DNA from: RGIG3528 sp964653855
Lineage (GTDB): Bacteria; Bacillota; Clostridia; Lachnospirales; Lachnospiraceae
Reading direction: 5' to 3'
Assembly: GCA_964653855.1 (NCBI GenBank)
Contig: CAZZFV010000001.1
Coordinates: 1-64,000 of the forward strand
DNA length: 64,000 nucleotides
The notes beneath the pieces are model-generated. The model was not told the DNA's origin, searched no databases, and saw nothing but the letters and a program-made list of their open reading frames with translations. Made by a program: the position numbers and the translations under genes. Positions 1 to 7,539 of the stretch are shown one piece after another; within the stretch, counting starts at the first letter, position 1; every line of letters begins with the position of its first letter.

Positions 1-52
1 GAGCATCTGCCTTACAAGCAGAGGGTCACAGGTTCGAACCCTGTAACTTCCA
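1..52 (+). tRNA. tRNA-Val (anticodon UAC), 5' truncated by window edge
   Basis: The anticodon arm CTGCC-TTACAAG-CAG shows anticodon TAC at 13-15. The T arm ACAGG-TTCGAAC-CCTGT spans 28-44 and is followed by a seven-base acceptor strand and discriminator A at 52. The first part of the gene, including the 5' acceptor strand, lies outside the window. CCA does not appear to be encoded (CAC follows). It is the first of three tandem tRNA genes on this strand. Confidence 0.93.
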
Positions 53-175
53 CTTACCGCAATCTTTAAAATGATTGCTGTGATTTCAGATGCAACTTAG
101 TTGCTTTGTCGTGGTAACTAAAAGTACATATCATGAAAATTTTGCGGTTTAAGTTTTCACCGAAGCGGTGAAGAT

Positions 176-262
176 GCCGGCATGGCGGAACTGGCAGACG
201 CACAGGACTTAAAATCCTGGGAGACTTAACATCTCGTACCGGTTCGATTCCGGTTGCCGGCA
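176..262 (+). tRNA. tRNA-Leu (anticodon UAA)
   Basis: The acceptor stem pairs GCCGGCA (176-182) with TGCCGGC (255-261), with discriminator A262. The anticodon stem CAGGA/TCCTG encloses CTTAAAA, giving anticodon TAA. A long variable arm follows (class II tRNA), then T stem ACCGG/CCGGT at 238-254. It reads UUA codons. CCA is not encoded. Confidence 0.96.
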
Positions 263-284
263 GAGGCTCTTTTTTAGGGTCTAT

Positions 285-358
285 GTGTGTGTAGCTCAGC
301 TGGATAGAGCACTTGGCTACGGACCAAGGTGTCGGGGGTTCGAATCCTCTCACACACG
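285..358 (+). tRNA. tRNA-Arg (anticodon ACG)
   Basis: The acceptor stem is GTGTGTG (285-291) with CACACAC (351-357), discriminator G358. The anticodon stem CTTGG/CCAAG encloses CTACGGA, giving anticodon ACG, whose first base is expected to be deaminated to inosine. CCA is not encoded. It is the last gene of the tRNA cluster; an intrinsic terminator starts seven bases downstream. Confidence 0.96.
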
Positions 359-364
359 TTTTTG

Positions 365-390
365 AAGACAGAATAATCTGTCTTTTTTTT
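365..390 (+). terminator. Intrinsic terminator of the tRNA cluster
   Basis: An eight-pair stem AAGACAGA/TCTGTCTT with loop ATAA is followed directly by a run of T residues. It closes the Val-Leu-Arg tRNA transcript before the dihydrouridine synthase gene. Confidence 0.9.
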
Positions 391-446
391 GTTTACGGTA
401 TAATGTGTAAAAGGTTTCTTTTTTGTTGAAATTTAAGATTAAGCAA

Positions 447-1379
447 ATGAAAAACATTTATCTTGCCCCTATGGAAGGGGTTACAACAAGTATATACAGG
501 CGTGTGTTAAATAAGTATTATCCGGGGATCTTTAAATTCTTTACGCCGTTTATATCTCCGAATCAGACGAAGACGTTTCAGGCACGTGAGCTTGATGAAA
601 TGGATTCCGAAAAAAATGCGGGAATGAACACGTGCATTCAGCTTATGACAAACAATCAGGAACACTTTTTGTTTGCGGCAAGAGAGATTATAAAAAGGGG
701 ATACGGTGAAGTAAATTTAAACTTGGGATGCCCGATGCCGCAAGTCGTCACAAAGAAAAAAGGAAGCGGATTTTTAAAGGATACGGTTGCGCTCGAACAA
801 TTTTTGTATGAAGTTTTTGCCGCAGGGTTGAAACTCAATATTTCCGTAAAAACAAGGCTTGGTGTCGATTCGCCCGATGAGTTTTATGAAATTCTTGACA
901 TATACAACAAATTTAAGTTTTCGGAAGTAATATTGCATGCGAGAATTCAAAAGGATTTATATAAAGGAAGCGTTCGCACGGAATGGTTTGATTATGCATA
1001 CGAAAACAGCAAAAATCCGCTTGTTTTTAACGGTGACATGCGAGAAATTAGTGATATTGACGGGATTTCTTTAAAATATCCTTTAAATCCCGCAGTAATG
1101 CTTGGGAGAGGCATAATCGCAAGACCTTATATTTTGTGTGACGGAGATGTTTTGCGTGATAAGGAACGCTTTAAAAGCTTTAACGATGAGCTTTTATATG
1201 AATATTCCGCACGGATAGGCGGGGACTTCAACGTTCTTTGCAAATTAAAAGAACTGTGGTTTTATATGCTTCCGTGTCTTGATGTGTCAAAGGATTTTGA
1301 CAAAAAAATAAGAAAGGTAAGCAGAGTGGCGGATTATAAGATGCTTGTGCATGAAATAATCGACTCTGTAAGGAACTGA
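447..1379 (+). CDS. tRNA-dihydrouridine synthase
   Basis: This enzyme reduces uridines in the tRNA D-loop to dihydrouridine using FMN and NAD(P)H. The protein (310 residues from ATG447) opens with the FMN-barrel motif LAPMEGVT (residues 6-13) and has the catalytic-loop motif NLGCP with Cys95, the general acid of the Dus family. The frame is open from a TTG at 423, but the ATG at 447 puts the barrel motif at the family-typical N-terminal position; neither start has a strong ribosome binding site. It lies just after a tRNA gene cluster and its terminator, and a TATAAT at 399-404 may serve as its -10 box. It is followed within one base by the DUF4250 gene, so the two are probably co-transcribed. 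The specific uridine it modifies cannot be read from sequence. Confidence 0.9.
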   Translation: MKNIYLAPMEGVTTSIYRRVLNKYYPGIFKFFTPFISPNQTKTFQARELDEMDSEKNAGMNTCIQLMTNNQEHFLFAAREIIKRGYGEVNLNLGCPMPQVVTKKKGSGFLKDTVALEQFLYEVFAAGLKLNISVKTRLGVDSPDEFYEILDIYNKFKFSEVILHARIQKDLYKGSVRTEWFDYAYENSKNPLVFNGDMREISDIDGISLKYPLNPAVMLGRGIIARPYILCDGDVLRDKERFKSFNDELLYEYSARIGGDFNVLCKLKELWFYMLPCLDVSKDFDKKIRKVSRVADYKMLVHEIIDSVRN

Positions 1380-1380
1380 T

Positions 1381-1569
1381 ATGCCGAAGGATCCGGTAAT
1401 TTTGCTCTCTTATGTGAATATGCTGTTAAGGGATAAGTATTCAAGTCTTGACAACATGAAAGATGATTTGGGCTCGGAAGCGGACACGGCCGAACAAATT
1501 TTAAATTCGGCGGGGTATGTTTACGATAAAGGGTCGAACAGCTTTGTATACGGTGAGGCAGAAAGATAA
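1381..1569 (+). CDS. DUF4250 domain-containing protein
   Basis: A 62-residue protein with the DUF4250 pattern: PKDPVILLSYVNMLLRD at residues 2-18, then the DDLG motif (28-31) and the closing GYVYD segment (45-49). The family is small, cytoplasmic and of unknown function, common in Clostridia. The start ATG lies one base after the stop of the dihydrouridine synthase, so translation is likely coupled. A terminator follows 20 bases after the stop. No catalytic residues are evident. Confidence 0.8.
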   Translation: MPKDPVILLSYVNMLLRDKYSSLDNMKDDLGSEADTAEQILNSAGYVYDKGSNSFVYGEAER

Positions 1570-1588
1570 AAAAGTAAATAAAAAAAAA

Positions 1589-1618
1589 TGCGGGATTTTT
1601 ATGCCCGCACTTTTTTTA
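1589..1618 (+). terminator. Intrinsic terminator, probably bidirectional
   Basis: Stem TGCGGG/CCCGCA with a nine-base loop is followed by seven T residues on the plus strand and preceded by an A-rich run that gives a T tail on the minus strand. It separates the dus-DUF4250 unit from the convergent deacetylase gene. Confidence 0.85.
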
Positions 1619-1648
1619 ATGATTTGTCATCTGTATATGTATGATTTG

Positions 1649-3037
1649 CTATCTGAAATAAAGTACTCCGTCTTCAAATGTCAAATCCCTGTAATAAGCA
1701 AGTTCGTCGAGTGTCACGAATATGTATCCCTGTTCGGAAAGCGTTGACATAAAGATTTCTGTTTCCCTGGGCGATTCGCGTTTTATCGAATGGATGAGGA
1801 CAACGGATGAATCCTTTGCTTTTTTAATGACATATTCCGCAAATTGTTCCGCAAGACGCGAGTAGTAAGCGTCTTCGTCATAAACTATATTTCCTTCTTT
1901 ATCGTATACGATATTTCCGTTTTCGTCACGCATAATATCGGAATCCGTATGCGCCCGATATTCAGTCACGCTGTCGTTGTCGCTCGTTGTCCAATACATA
2001 ATCGGAAGAGTGCAATTTTTCATATACTCTCGGTAGAATCCGCCCGGCATTCGTATGTATGACGGCGCATGACCGGTTGCGTTTGCGATAGAGAGAACGG
2101 ATTTGTTCAGTTCTTTCCAAAAATTTTCTGCCGTAAAGGTTGATTCCCTGAAATACATATGGGAATAGGTATGTGTTTCAACCTGGCATCCTGCGTCATA
2201 TAAGGCTTTTGCCGATTTTTTGCATGAAGTCCATGTGTCTATTCTGTCTCCGAGAACAAAGAAGGTTGCTCTCGCATTATATTTTTCAAATATTTCAATG
2301 AGTTCCGATTCAGTGGTAAGGTAAGGTCCGTCATCATAGGTGAGCGCAATCATTTTTGCGTCTTTGTCCAAGTCTTTTCTTATCCTTGAGTCTTTTATAT
2401 CGGTTCCGTTTTCATCATAATTCATGAATAATTCGGCTTCCGATAAGCTGACCGAATATGAAAAAGCGGGATGAGAATCCGTGAATGTGTTTTCGGGAAA
2501 ATAAAATATCACTTCCGTATCCGTTATTTTATATGTGTTGAAGTCATAAATATCGACGGGTGTTTCGTAGCTTGCGAATTCGGACGCGGTGAGCGAGTCA
2601 CCGAGCGTATCCGTTGTATAAGTTTGCAAGCGTTCTTTTATTATCGAAAAATAGGAATGATTAAAAAAGTCGTATGCCGGTATTTGCGTGGGCGTGGGTG
2701 TCGGAGTAAACGTTGGTGTGGGAGTGAAGGTGGGAGTGGGGGTAAAAGTGGGCACAGGCGTAAAAGTGGGCACAGGCGTAAGTGTGGGAGCAAGAGTAAA
2801 TGTGGGCACGGGTGTAAAGATGGGCGTAACCGTACCGGTCACTTTTATATGATCGGTAGGTGCGAGGACGGATGTCGGATTTTCGCCGGGAACGTCGGTT
2901 ACGGATGCAATCGGCGTTGCTGAAAGAGTTACATTTCCGTGATTTTTTGATGAAGGCGTAACGGGATTTTTAAAAGTGCATCCCGAAAGCATCAATGCAC
3001 AAACAAATAAAAGAGTAAATTTAAGCTTTTTCATCAT
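1649..3037 (-). CDS. Lipoprotein polysaccharide deacetylase (NodB domain)
   Basis: Predicted to remove N-acetyl (or O-acetyl) groups from peptidoglycan or another glycan at the outer face of the membrane. Order of parts in 462 residues: a lipoprotein signal with lipobox LSGC (Cys20), a Thr-Pro-Phe repeat linker (about 71-118), a region resembling DUF3298 (about 160-210, with VIFYFPENTF), then a NodB domain with TYDDGP (233-238) and HTYSH (His289, His293), the metal-binding motifs. The DUF3298-NodB order resembles Bacillus PdaC. The start has AGGAAAT just upstream and overlaps the stop of the upstream debranching enzyme gene by four bases, so the two form an operon. The substrate is not shown by the sequence. 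The linker is similar to that of the lipoprotein at 35626. Confidence 0.88.
   Translation of the reverse strand: MMKKLKFTLLFVCALMLSGCTFKNPVTPSSKNHGNVTLSATPIASVTDVPGENPTSVLAPTDHIKVTGTVTPIFTPVPTFTLAPTLTPVPTFTPVPTFTPTPTFTPTPTFTPTPTPTQIPAYDFFNHSYFSIIKERLQTYTTDTLGDSLTASEFASYETPVDIYDFNTYKITDTEVIFYFPENTFTDSHPAFSYSVSLSEAELFMNYDENGTDIKDSRIRKDLDKDAKMIALTYDDGPYLTTESELIEIFEKYNARATFFVLGDRIDTWTSCKKSAKALYDAGCQVETHTYSHMYFRESTFTAENFWKELNKSVLSIANATGHAPSYIRMPGGFYREYMKNCTLPIMYWTTSDNDSVTEYRAHTDSDIMRDENGNIVYDKEGNIVYDEDAYYSRLAEQFAEYVIKKAKDSSVVLIHSIKRESPRETEIFMSTLSEQGYIFVTLDELAYYRDLTFEDGVLYFR
2684..2827 (-). repeat. Tandem repeat coding for a Thr/Pro/Phe linker
   Basis: This part of the deacetylase gene encodes about eight imperfect six-residue units of the form TFTPTP or TFTPVP. 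The unit is 18 bases, so gain or loss of copies keeps the frame. It would act as a wall-spanning spacer between lipid anchor and enzyme domain. Confidence 0.85.
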
Positions 3038-4968
3038 ATTTCCTCATTAAATGTTTTTTCGAATACATAAATCGCATAAAGAATTTCCGCGGTGCTCCAG
3101 GCTTGGGCAAAGCATCCGCGTGAAACGGTCGGTTTCAGTCCGTCATAAATTTCAGCAAACTGGGATACGCAGCCTTCATTTAACCAATCTAAAGTTTTTA
3201 AAAGATTATCTTTTAATTTTTTATATCTTGCTTCAAATTTATCACCGGATTTAAGATTCTTTATGTAATTTGTTTCCGCCCTATAGTAAGCTCCGAGCGG
3301 ATATGTCCAAACGGTGCCCGTGTGGTATGCCGTATCACGCGAATAGAGATCTCCGATATACACCGCATGGAAATCGGGATCGGACGGCGAAAGAGTGCGA
3401 AGTCCGGCGGTTGTAAAAAGCTCATTGTATATTTTATCGAGTATTTTTTCGGATAACTCTTCATCAATCATTGTAAAAGGCATTGTGAGCGCCCAAATCG
3501 CATTGCATCTTACTTTGTTTTCTTCTGCGGTGCCGTTTATGACATCTTTTAGGTATCCGTTTTCTTTATCGACAAACTTTAACAGAAAAGATTCTTTTAC
3601 TTTTTCGGAAAGCTCATGGTAGTGCGGGTCACCCGTGAGTTCATAAAGAATACAAAGGGCACTGTACCAATAAGCGTTTATTTCGACAGGCTTTCCGTGA
3701 CGCGGAGTGGGCAAGAAACCGTCTACACACACGTCCATCCATGTGAGCTGTTCCGTGCCGGCACCTGCCTCGATCAAAGAATCCGAATCCATTCTTATGT
3801 GAAAATCGGTTCCTTTTTCGTAATTATAAATTATGTTTTTCATTACGGGAATCATTTGCATCGCAAATTTTTTGTCACCCGTTGCCAAATAATAATTCCA
3901 TACAATATTTATAAAGAGCAAAGGCGCATCGACGGTATTGTAGCGGGGGTCATTATTTCCTTCCGGGAATAAATTCGGGAGAAGCCCGTTTTTTTCGTAT
4001 TTTGAAAATGTTAAAAGTATTTCTTTACAATCTTCAAAACGCCCGGTTGCGAGAGTAAGTCCCGGGATGCTTATAAACGTGTCACGTCCCCAGTCTTCAA
4101 AGAACGGATATCCCGCAATTATTGTCTTCTTTGTCTTGTCATGGCCTCTTACGATAAAAGCGTCGGCGGACAGGGTGAGTAATTCCGAATACTTCCCGCG
4201 CACGAGTGTTTTCTTTAATAATTCATTATCGTAATTTACGTTGATTTTAAATATTTCATCGAATGAAGCGGGATTTTTGTCGGAAAACGGTTCAAGCGAA
4301 AAAGTTATTTCGGGAAATGTTTTTGCGGCATTGTCGAAAACGATGACTTTGTCCGTAAAGCATTTTCCGTATGCCGTCCGTCCGTCACGGTCATCCTGTG
4401 AAAAGTAGAAAGGATCGGTTTCTTTCGGCGTTTTTAATTTGATTTCTCCGTTTGTGCGGATGTAAACGCCGTTTGTATCCGTGATTCCGGTAAAGCCCGA
4501 ATTCTTCTTTGTCATTTTGTATAAAGGAATGACTTTAAGAGAGACACTTGTGTCGTGCGGGGCGGTTATTTCATACTTTAACGAAACCGTGTTAAAGCCG
4601 TGTGCCATGCATATGCTCTTTTTAATTTTTATGTTATTTACGACATATTCCCATACGGGAATACGGTCAAACGTAAAGGAATTTAAGTGTTTTGTGTTAT
4701 CGTGAGCATTTGATTTTGGGTCGGTTCTTTTTGACGAAAGCAAAAAAGAGGCACCGTTTATCGTGATTATTTCACATGTGTTTGTGATTACGTGAAGGCG
4801 GTCGTTGTGGGCATGGGGCGCAGCCATAAGGAGTGCGTGGTCGTTTCGCGCGACCGTACCGGCATTAGTGAGCGATGAGTATCCGCCGAGTCCGTTTGTG
4901 AGAAGAAAACAATTTTGTTCGCCTTTTGTGAGCGGTGAAAGTGTGGTTTTGTTATATTCAAATTTCAT
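3034..4968 (-). CDS. Glycogen debranching enzyme, GH133 amylo-alpha-1,6-glucosidase family
   Basis: Predicted to hydrolyse alpha-1,6 branch stubs in glycogen or related glucans. The N-terminal half carries the family motif LTNGLGGYSS and the ARNDHALL segment; the C-terminal half is an (alpha/alpha)6 barrel with FEDWGRDTFISIPGL, NLFPEGN and the acidic segment SLIEAGAGTEQLTWMD. The frame is open to an ATG at 4986, but the ATG at 4968 is preceded by GAAGG at seven bases and gives 644 residues, so I use 4968. There is no signal peptide, so it acts in the cytoplasm. Its stop overlaps the start of the deacetylase gene by four bases. It complements GlgB and pullulanase elsewhere in the window. GH133 is assigned by motif recognition only. 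Confidence 0.88.
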   Translation of the reverse strand: MKFEYNKTTLSPLTKGEQNCFLLTNGLGGYSSLTNAGTVARNDHALLMAAPHAHNDRLHVITNTCEIITINGASFLLSSKRTDPKSNAHDNTKHLNSFTFDRIPVWEYVVNNIKIKKSICMAHGFNTVSLKYEITAPHDTSVSLKVIPLYKMTKKNSGFTGITDTNGVYIRTNGEIKLKTPKETDPFYFSQDDRDGRTAYGKCFTDKVIVFDNAAKTFPEITFSLEPFSDKNPASFDEIFKINVNYDNELLKKTLVRGKYSELLTLSADAFIVRGHDKTKKTIIAGYPFFEDWGRDTFISIPGLTLATGRFEDCKEILLTFSKYEKNGLLPNLFPEGNNDPRYNTVDAPLLFINIVWNYYLATGDKKFAMQMIPVMKNIIYNYEKGTDFHIRMDSDSLIEAGAGTEQLTWMDVCVDGFLPTPRHGKPVEINAYWYSALCILYELTGDPHYHELSEKVKESFLLKFVDKENGYLKDVINGTAEENKVRCNAIWALTMPFTMIDEELSEKILDKIYNELFTTAGLRTLSPSDPDFHAVYIGDLYSRDTAYHTGTVWTYPLGAYYRAETNYIKNLKSGDKFEARYKKLKDNLLKTLDWLNEGCVSQFAEIYDGLKPTVSRGCFAQAWSTAEILYAIYVFEKTFNEEI

Positions 4969-5195
4969 GTGAATACCTTCAAACATTTAAATTTTTGATA
5001 TTTCGAGTCTTTGTATCATTGTATCATTTATCGGTTTTATTTCAAGAATGAAACAAAAGCGGAGAAAAGCTTAATGATTAGACTTTCTAATTATCGATAT
5101 TAGGATTTTCACATTGCGAAAGGCATACCTTAATGGTAATCTTGTATAAAAGTTGATTGCCAAAAACACTTTTAAAGTATCACAAGGAGATTTGT

Positions 5196-5906
5196 ATGCA
5201 AAGCGTAAATTTAAACGAATATTTAAAGAGTATGGCTTATCCCGGACGCGGAATCGTGATGGGGTGCACAAAAGACGGAAAATGTGCGGTTACGGCATAT
5301 TTTATAATGGGAAGAAGCGAAAATTCGCGTAACCGTATTTTTGTTACGGACGGTGACGGAATAAGAACGGAAGCTTTTGACGCATCAAAAATGGTTGATC
5401 CGAGTCTTATAATATATCATCCCGTGAGAGTGCTCGGAAACAAAACGATTGTCACAAACGGAGACCAGACGGATACGATTTATGAGCTTATGGATAAGCA
5501 GCAAACCTTTGAACAGGCGCTCCGTACACGTGAATTTGAGCCGGACAGCCCGAATTTTACGCCCCGTATTTCCGGTATTATGCACATCGAAAACGGAAAT
5601 TACAAGTACGCCATGTCAATACTTAAAAGCGGTGACGAAAACGGTACTTTTTGCAACAGATTTACTTTTGCGTACGGAAGTAAGCCGGGAGAAGGAAGAA
5701 TAATTCATACTTATATGGGTGCGGAAAGCATTCTTGAAAGCTTTGAGGGCGAACCCGTAAAGGTTGATATTTCGGGTGATATCGATGAATTTACAAATTT
5801 AATTTGGGAATCTTTAAACGCACAAAATAAGGTTTCTTTGTTTGTGAGATTTATTGATATCGAAACAAAAAAATATGAAACAAGAATCGTAAATAAAAAC
5901 AAGTAA
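5196..5906 (+). CDS. IMP cyclohydrolase (stand-alone, PF07826 type)
   Basis: Closes the ring of FAICAR to give IMP, the last step of purine synthesis. The 236-residue protein has the features of the stand-alone IMP cyclohydrolase family: YPGRGIVMG near the N-terminus (about 12-20), the SENSRNRIF segment, then DPSLIIYHPVR and NGDQTDTIY. The start is set by AGGAG at 5185-5189 followed by ATG5196; an in-frame upstream start at 5157 has no such signal. The next gene (64 bases on) encodes the AICAR transformylase, so these two genes together replace the usual two-domain PurH. About 190 bases upstream separate it from the divergent debranching enzyme; I see no purine or ZTP riboswitch there. Confidence 0.85.
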   Translation: MQSVNLNEYLKSMAYPGRGIVMGCTKDGKCAVTAYFIMGRSENSRNRIFVTDGDGIRTEAFDASKMVDPSLIIYHPVRVLGNKTIVTNGDQTDTIYELMDKQQTFEQALRTREFEPDSPNFTPRISGIMHIENGNYKYAMSILKSGDENGTFCNRFTFAYGSKPGEGRIIHTYMGAESILESFEGEPVKVDISGDIDEFTNLIWESLNAQNKVSLFVRFIDIETKKYETRIVNKNK

Positions 5907-5970
5907 GTAAGTTAAGACAAATCAAACAAGATAATTAACGGCGAATCGATAAGAACGAAAAGGAGCAAAT

Positions 5971-7146
5971 ATGAAGGAACTTGAACTCAAATACGGATGC
6001 AATCCGAACCAAAAGCCGGCAAGAATTTTTATGAATGACGGTGAACTTCCGATTAAGGTATTGTGCGGAAAGCCGGGATATATAAACTTGCTTGACGCAT
6101 TCAATTCGTGGCAGCTTGTGAAGGAATTAAAGAAAGCGACAAGATTACCTGCCGCTGCTTCGTTTAAGCATGTGTCTCCGGCGGGTGCGGCTGTCGGAAT
6201 GCCTCTTAACGAAATCGAAAAAAAGATTTATTGGGTAAACGAATTTGAAACACTTTCTCCGCTTGCTGCGGCTTACGCAAGAGCAAGAGGAGCGGACAGA
6301 ATGTCAAGTTTCGGGGATTTTATCGCGCTTTCCGATACTTGCGACCGCGATACGGCTTTACTTGTAAAGCGTGAGGTTTCGGACGGAATTATTGCTCCCG
6401 GATATACGGACGAAGCACTCGAAATTTTAAAGCAGAAGAAAAAGGGAAATTATGTTATAATCGAAATCGATGAAAATTACGTTCCCGCACCCGTTGAGCA
6501 TAAGGAAGTTTTCGGTGTGACATTTGAGCAGGGCAGAAACGAAATCGAAATCAACAGGGAAATGTTAACAAATATCGTTACAGAGAATAAAGAGCTTCCG
6601 GAAGAGGCAATTACGGATTTGATCATTGCGCTTATAACGCTTAAGTATACACAGTCAAATTCGGTTTGCTATGCCGCACACGGTCAGGCAATAGGAATAG
6701 GTGCGGGACAGCAGTCGAGAATTCATTGCACGAGACTTGCGGGACAAAAGGCGGACAACTGGTGGCTCAGACAATGTCCCAAAGTGCTTAATCTTAAATT
6801 TAAGGAAAATATCGGAAGAGCGGACCGTGATAACGCAATAGATCTTTATATCGGTGACGAATCCGAGGATGTTTTAAAAGACGGCGTTTGGGAAAACATA
6901 TTTACGGAGCGCCCCGCGGAATTCACAAAAGAAGAGAAAAAAGAATGGATAAAGAAGAATACCGGCGTTGCGCTCGCATCGGATGCGTTTTTCCCGTTCG
7001 GAGACAACATCGAAAGAGCATATAAGTCGGGTGTTTCTTATGTGGCGGAGCCCGGCGGTTCGGTTCGTGACGAAAACGTCATAAGCGCGGCAAACAATCA
7101 CAATATGACAATGTGCTTTACGGGAGTGAGACTTTTCCATCACTAA
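5971..7146 (+). CDS. purH: Phosphoribosylaminoimidazolecarboxamide formyltransferase (AICARFT only)
   Basis: Transfers the formyl group of 10-formyl-THF to AICAR, giving FAICAR. At 391 residues it holds only the transformylase part of PurH: KYGCNPNQKPA at the N-terminus, the catalytic Lys-His of FKHVSPAGAA, the TLKYTQSNSV segment, and the C-terminal DAFFPFGDN and PGGSVRDE motifs. The cyclohydrolase (MGS-like) domain is absent and is supplied by the preceding gene. AAGGAG precedes the ATG. The arrangement of separate adjacent genes is the notable feature. Confidence 0.92.
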   Translation: MKELELKYGCNPNQKPARIFMNDGELPIKVLCGKPGYINLLDAFNSWQLVKELKKATRLPAAASFKHVSPAGAAVGMPLNEIEKKIYWVNEFETLSPLAAAYARARGADRMSSFGDFIALSDTCDRDTALLVKREVSDGIIAPGYTDEALEILKQKKKGNYVIIEIDENYVPAPVEHKEVFGVTFEQGRNEIEINREMLTNIVTENKELPEEAITDLIIALITLKYTQSNSVCYAAHGQAIGIGAGQQSRIHCTRLAGQKADNWWLRQCPKVLNLKFKENIGRADRDNAIDLYIGDESEDVLKDGVWENIFTERPAEFTKEEKKEWIKKNTGVALASDAFFPFGDNIERAYKSGVSYVAEPGGSVRDENVISAANNHNMTMCFTGVRLFHH

Positions 7147-7169
7147 AATCGGATTATGAAAGGCGGATT

Positions 7170-7346
7170 ATGAACGAAAATATTGACAAATACAAAGACA
7201 TAATCGAGCTTGATTACAAAAAGTCGACGAAGCATAAACATATGTCAAATCACGACCGTGCTGCGCAATTTGCACCGTTTGCGGCGCTCACCGGTTTTGA
7301 CGAAGAAGTAAAAGAAGTTTCAAAGCATGCCGACGAAAAAGAATAA
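7170..7346 (+). CDS. Short conserved protein resembling the N-terminus of YolD-like proteins
   Basis: A 58-residue protein. Residues 25-43, with HMSNHDRAAQFAPFAALTGF, match a motif I associate with clostridial YolD-like proteins that sit beside Y-family polymerases. Those proteins as I recall them are around 110-120 residues and continue with a beta-rich half after the ALTG motif; this one stops soon after (SKHADEKE), so it may be a truncated or minimal version. No polymerase gene is nearby. Start ATG7170 has AGGCGG upstream; the gene follows purH by 23 bases and ends before a strong terminator. Function unknown. Confidence 0.6.
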   Translation: MNENIDKYKDIIELDYKKSTKHKHMSNHDRAAQFAPFAALTGFDEEVKEVSKHADEKE

Positions 7347-7380
7347 ATTTCATGTGTTTCGGTGAAAAAAGAATAAAATT

Positions 7381-7421
7381 AACCCGGGGGGATATTTGGG
7401 TTCCTCCGGGTTGATTTTTTT
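7381..7421 (+). terminator. Intrinsic terminator after the purine pair
   Basis: A ten-pair stem (7381-7390 with 7403-7412, one G-T pair) rich in G and C is followed by GA and seven T residues. It ends the transcript of the cyclohydrolase, purH and the small gene. Confidence 0.92.
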
Positions 7422-7439
7422 ATGTTTGTTTGATAAAAT
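7411..7439 (+). promoter_or_regulatory. Sigma-A type promoter for the ABC-F gene
   Basis: TTGATT (7411-7416) and TAAAAT (7434-7439) are separated by 17 bases, and TG at 7431-7432 gives an extended -10. The -35 box overlaps the T tail of the preceding terminator. The leader would be about 95 bases. Confidence 0.6.
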
Positions 7440-7539
7440 TTGCGAGGCTTAATGTCTGTGCGGGTGTTAAAAGCACGGATACAAATTTTTTTGTTGCTTT
7501 TTCGGATGGCGACGGATGAAAAAGGTTCAGAGGTTTTAA

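Noticed and set aside
66..353. A 95-codon minus-strand frame
   Set aside because: It covers two tRNA genes; such frames across structural RNA are artefacts.
2471..2923. A 150-codon plus-strand frame rich in Gly, Lys and Arg
   Set aside because: Shadow of the repeat linker of the deacetylase gene on the minus strand.
4987..5195. Purine, PRPP or ZTP riboswitch before the cyclohydrolase gene
   Set aside because: None of the conserved cores of these classes is visible in either direction; only an ATTAG/CTAAT hairpin and A/T-rich sequence.
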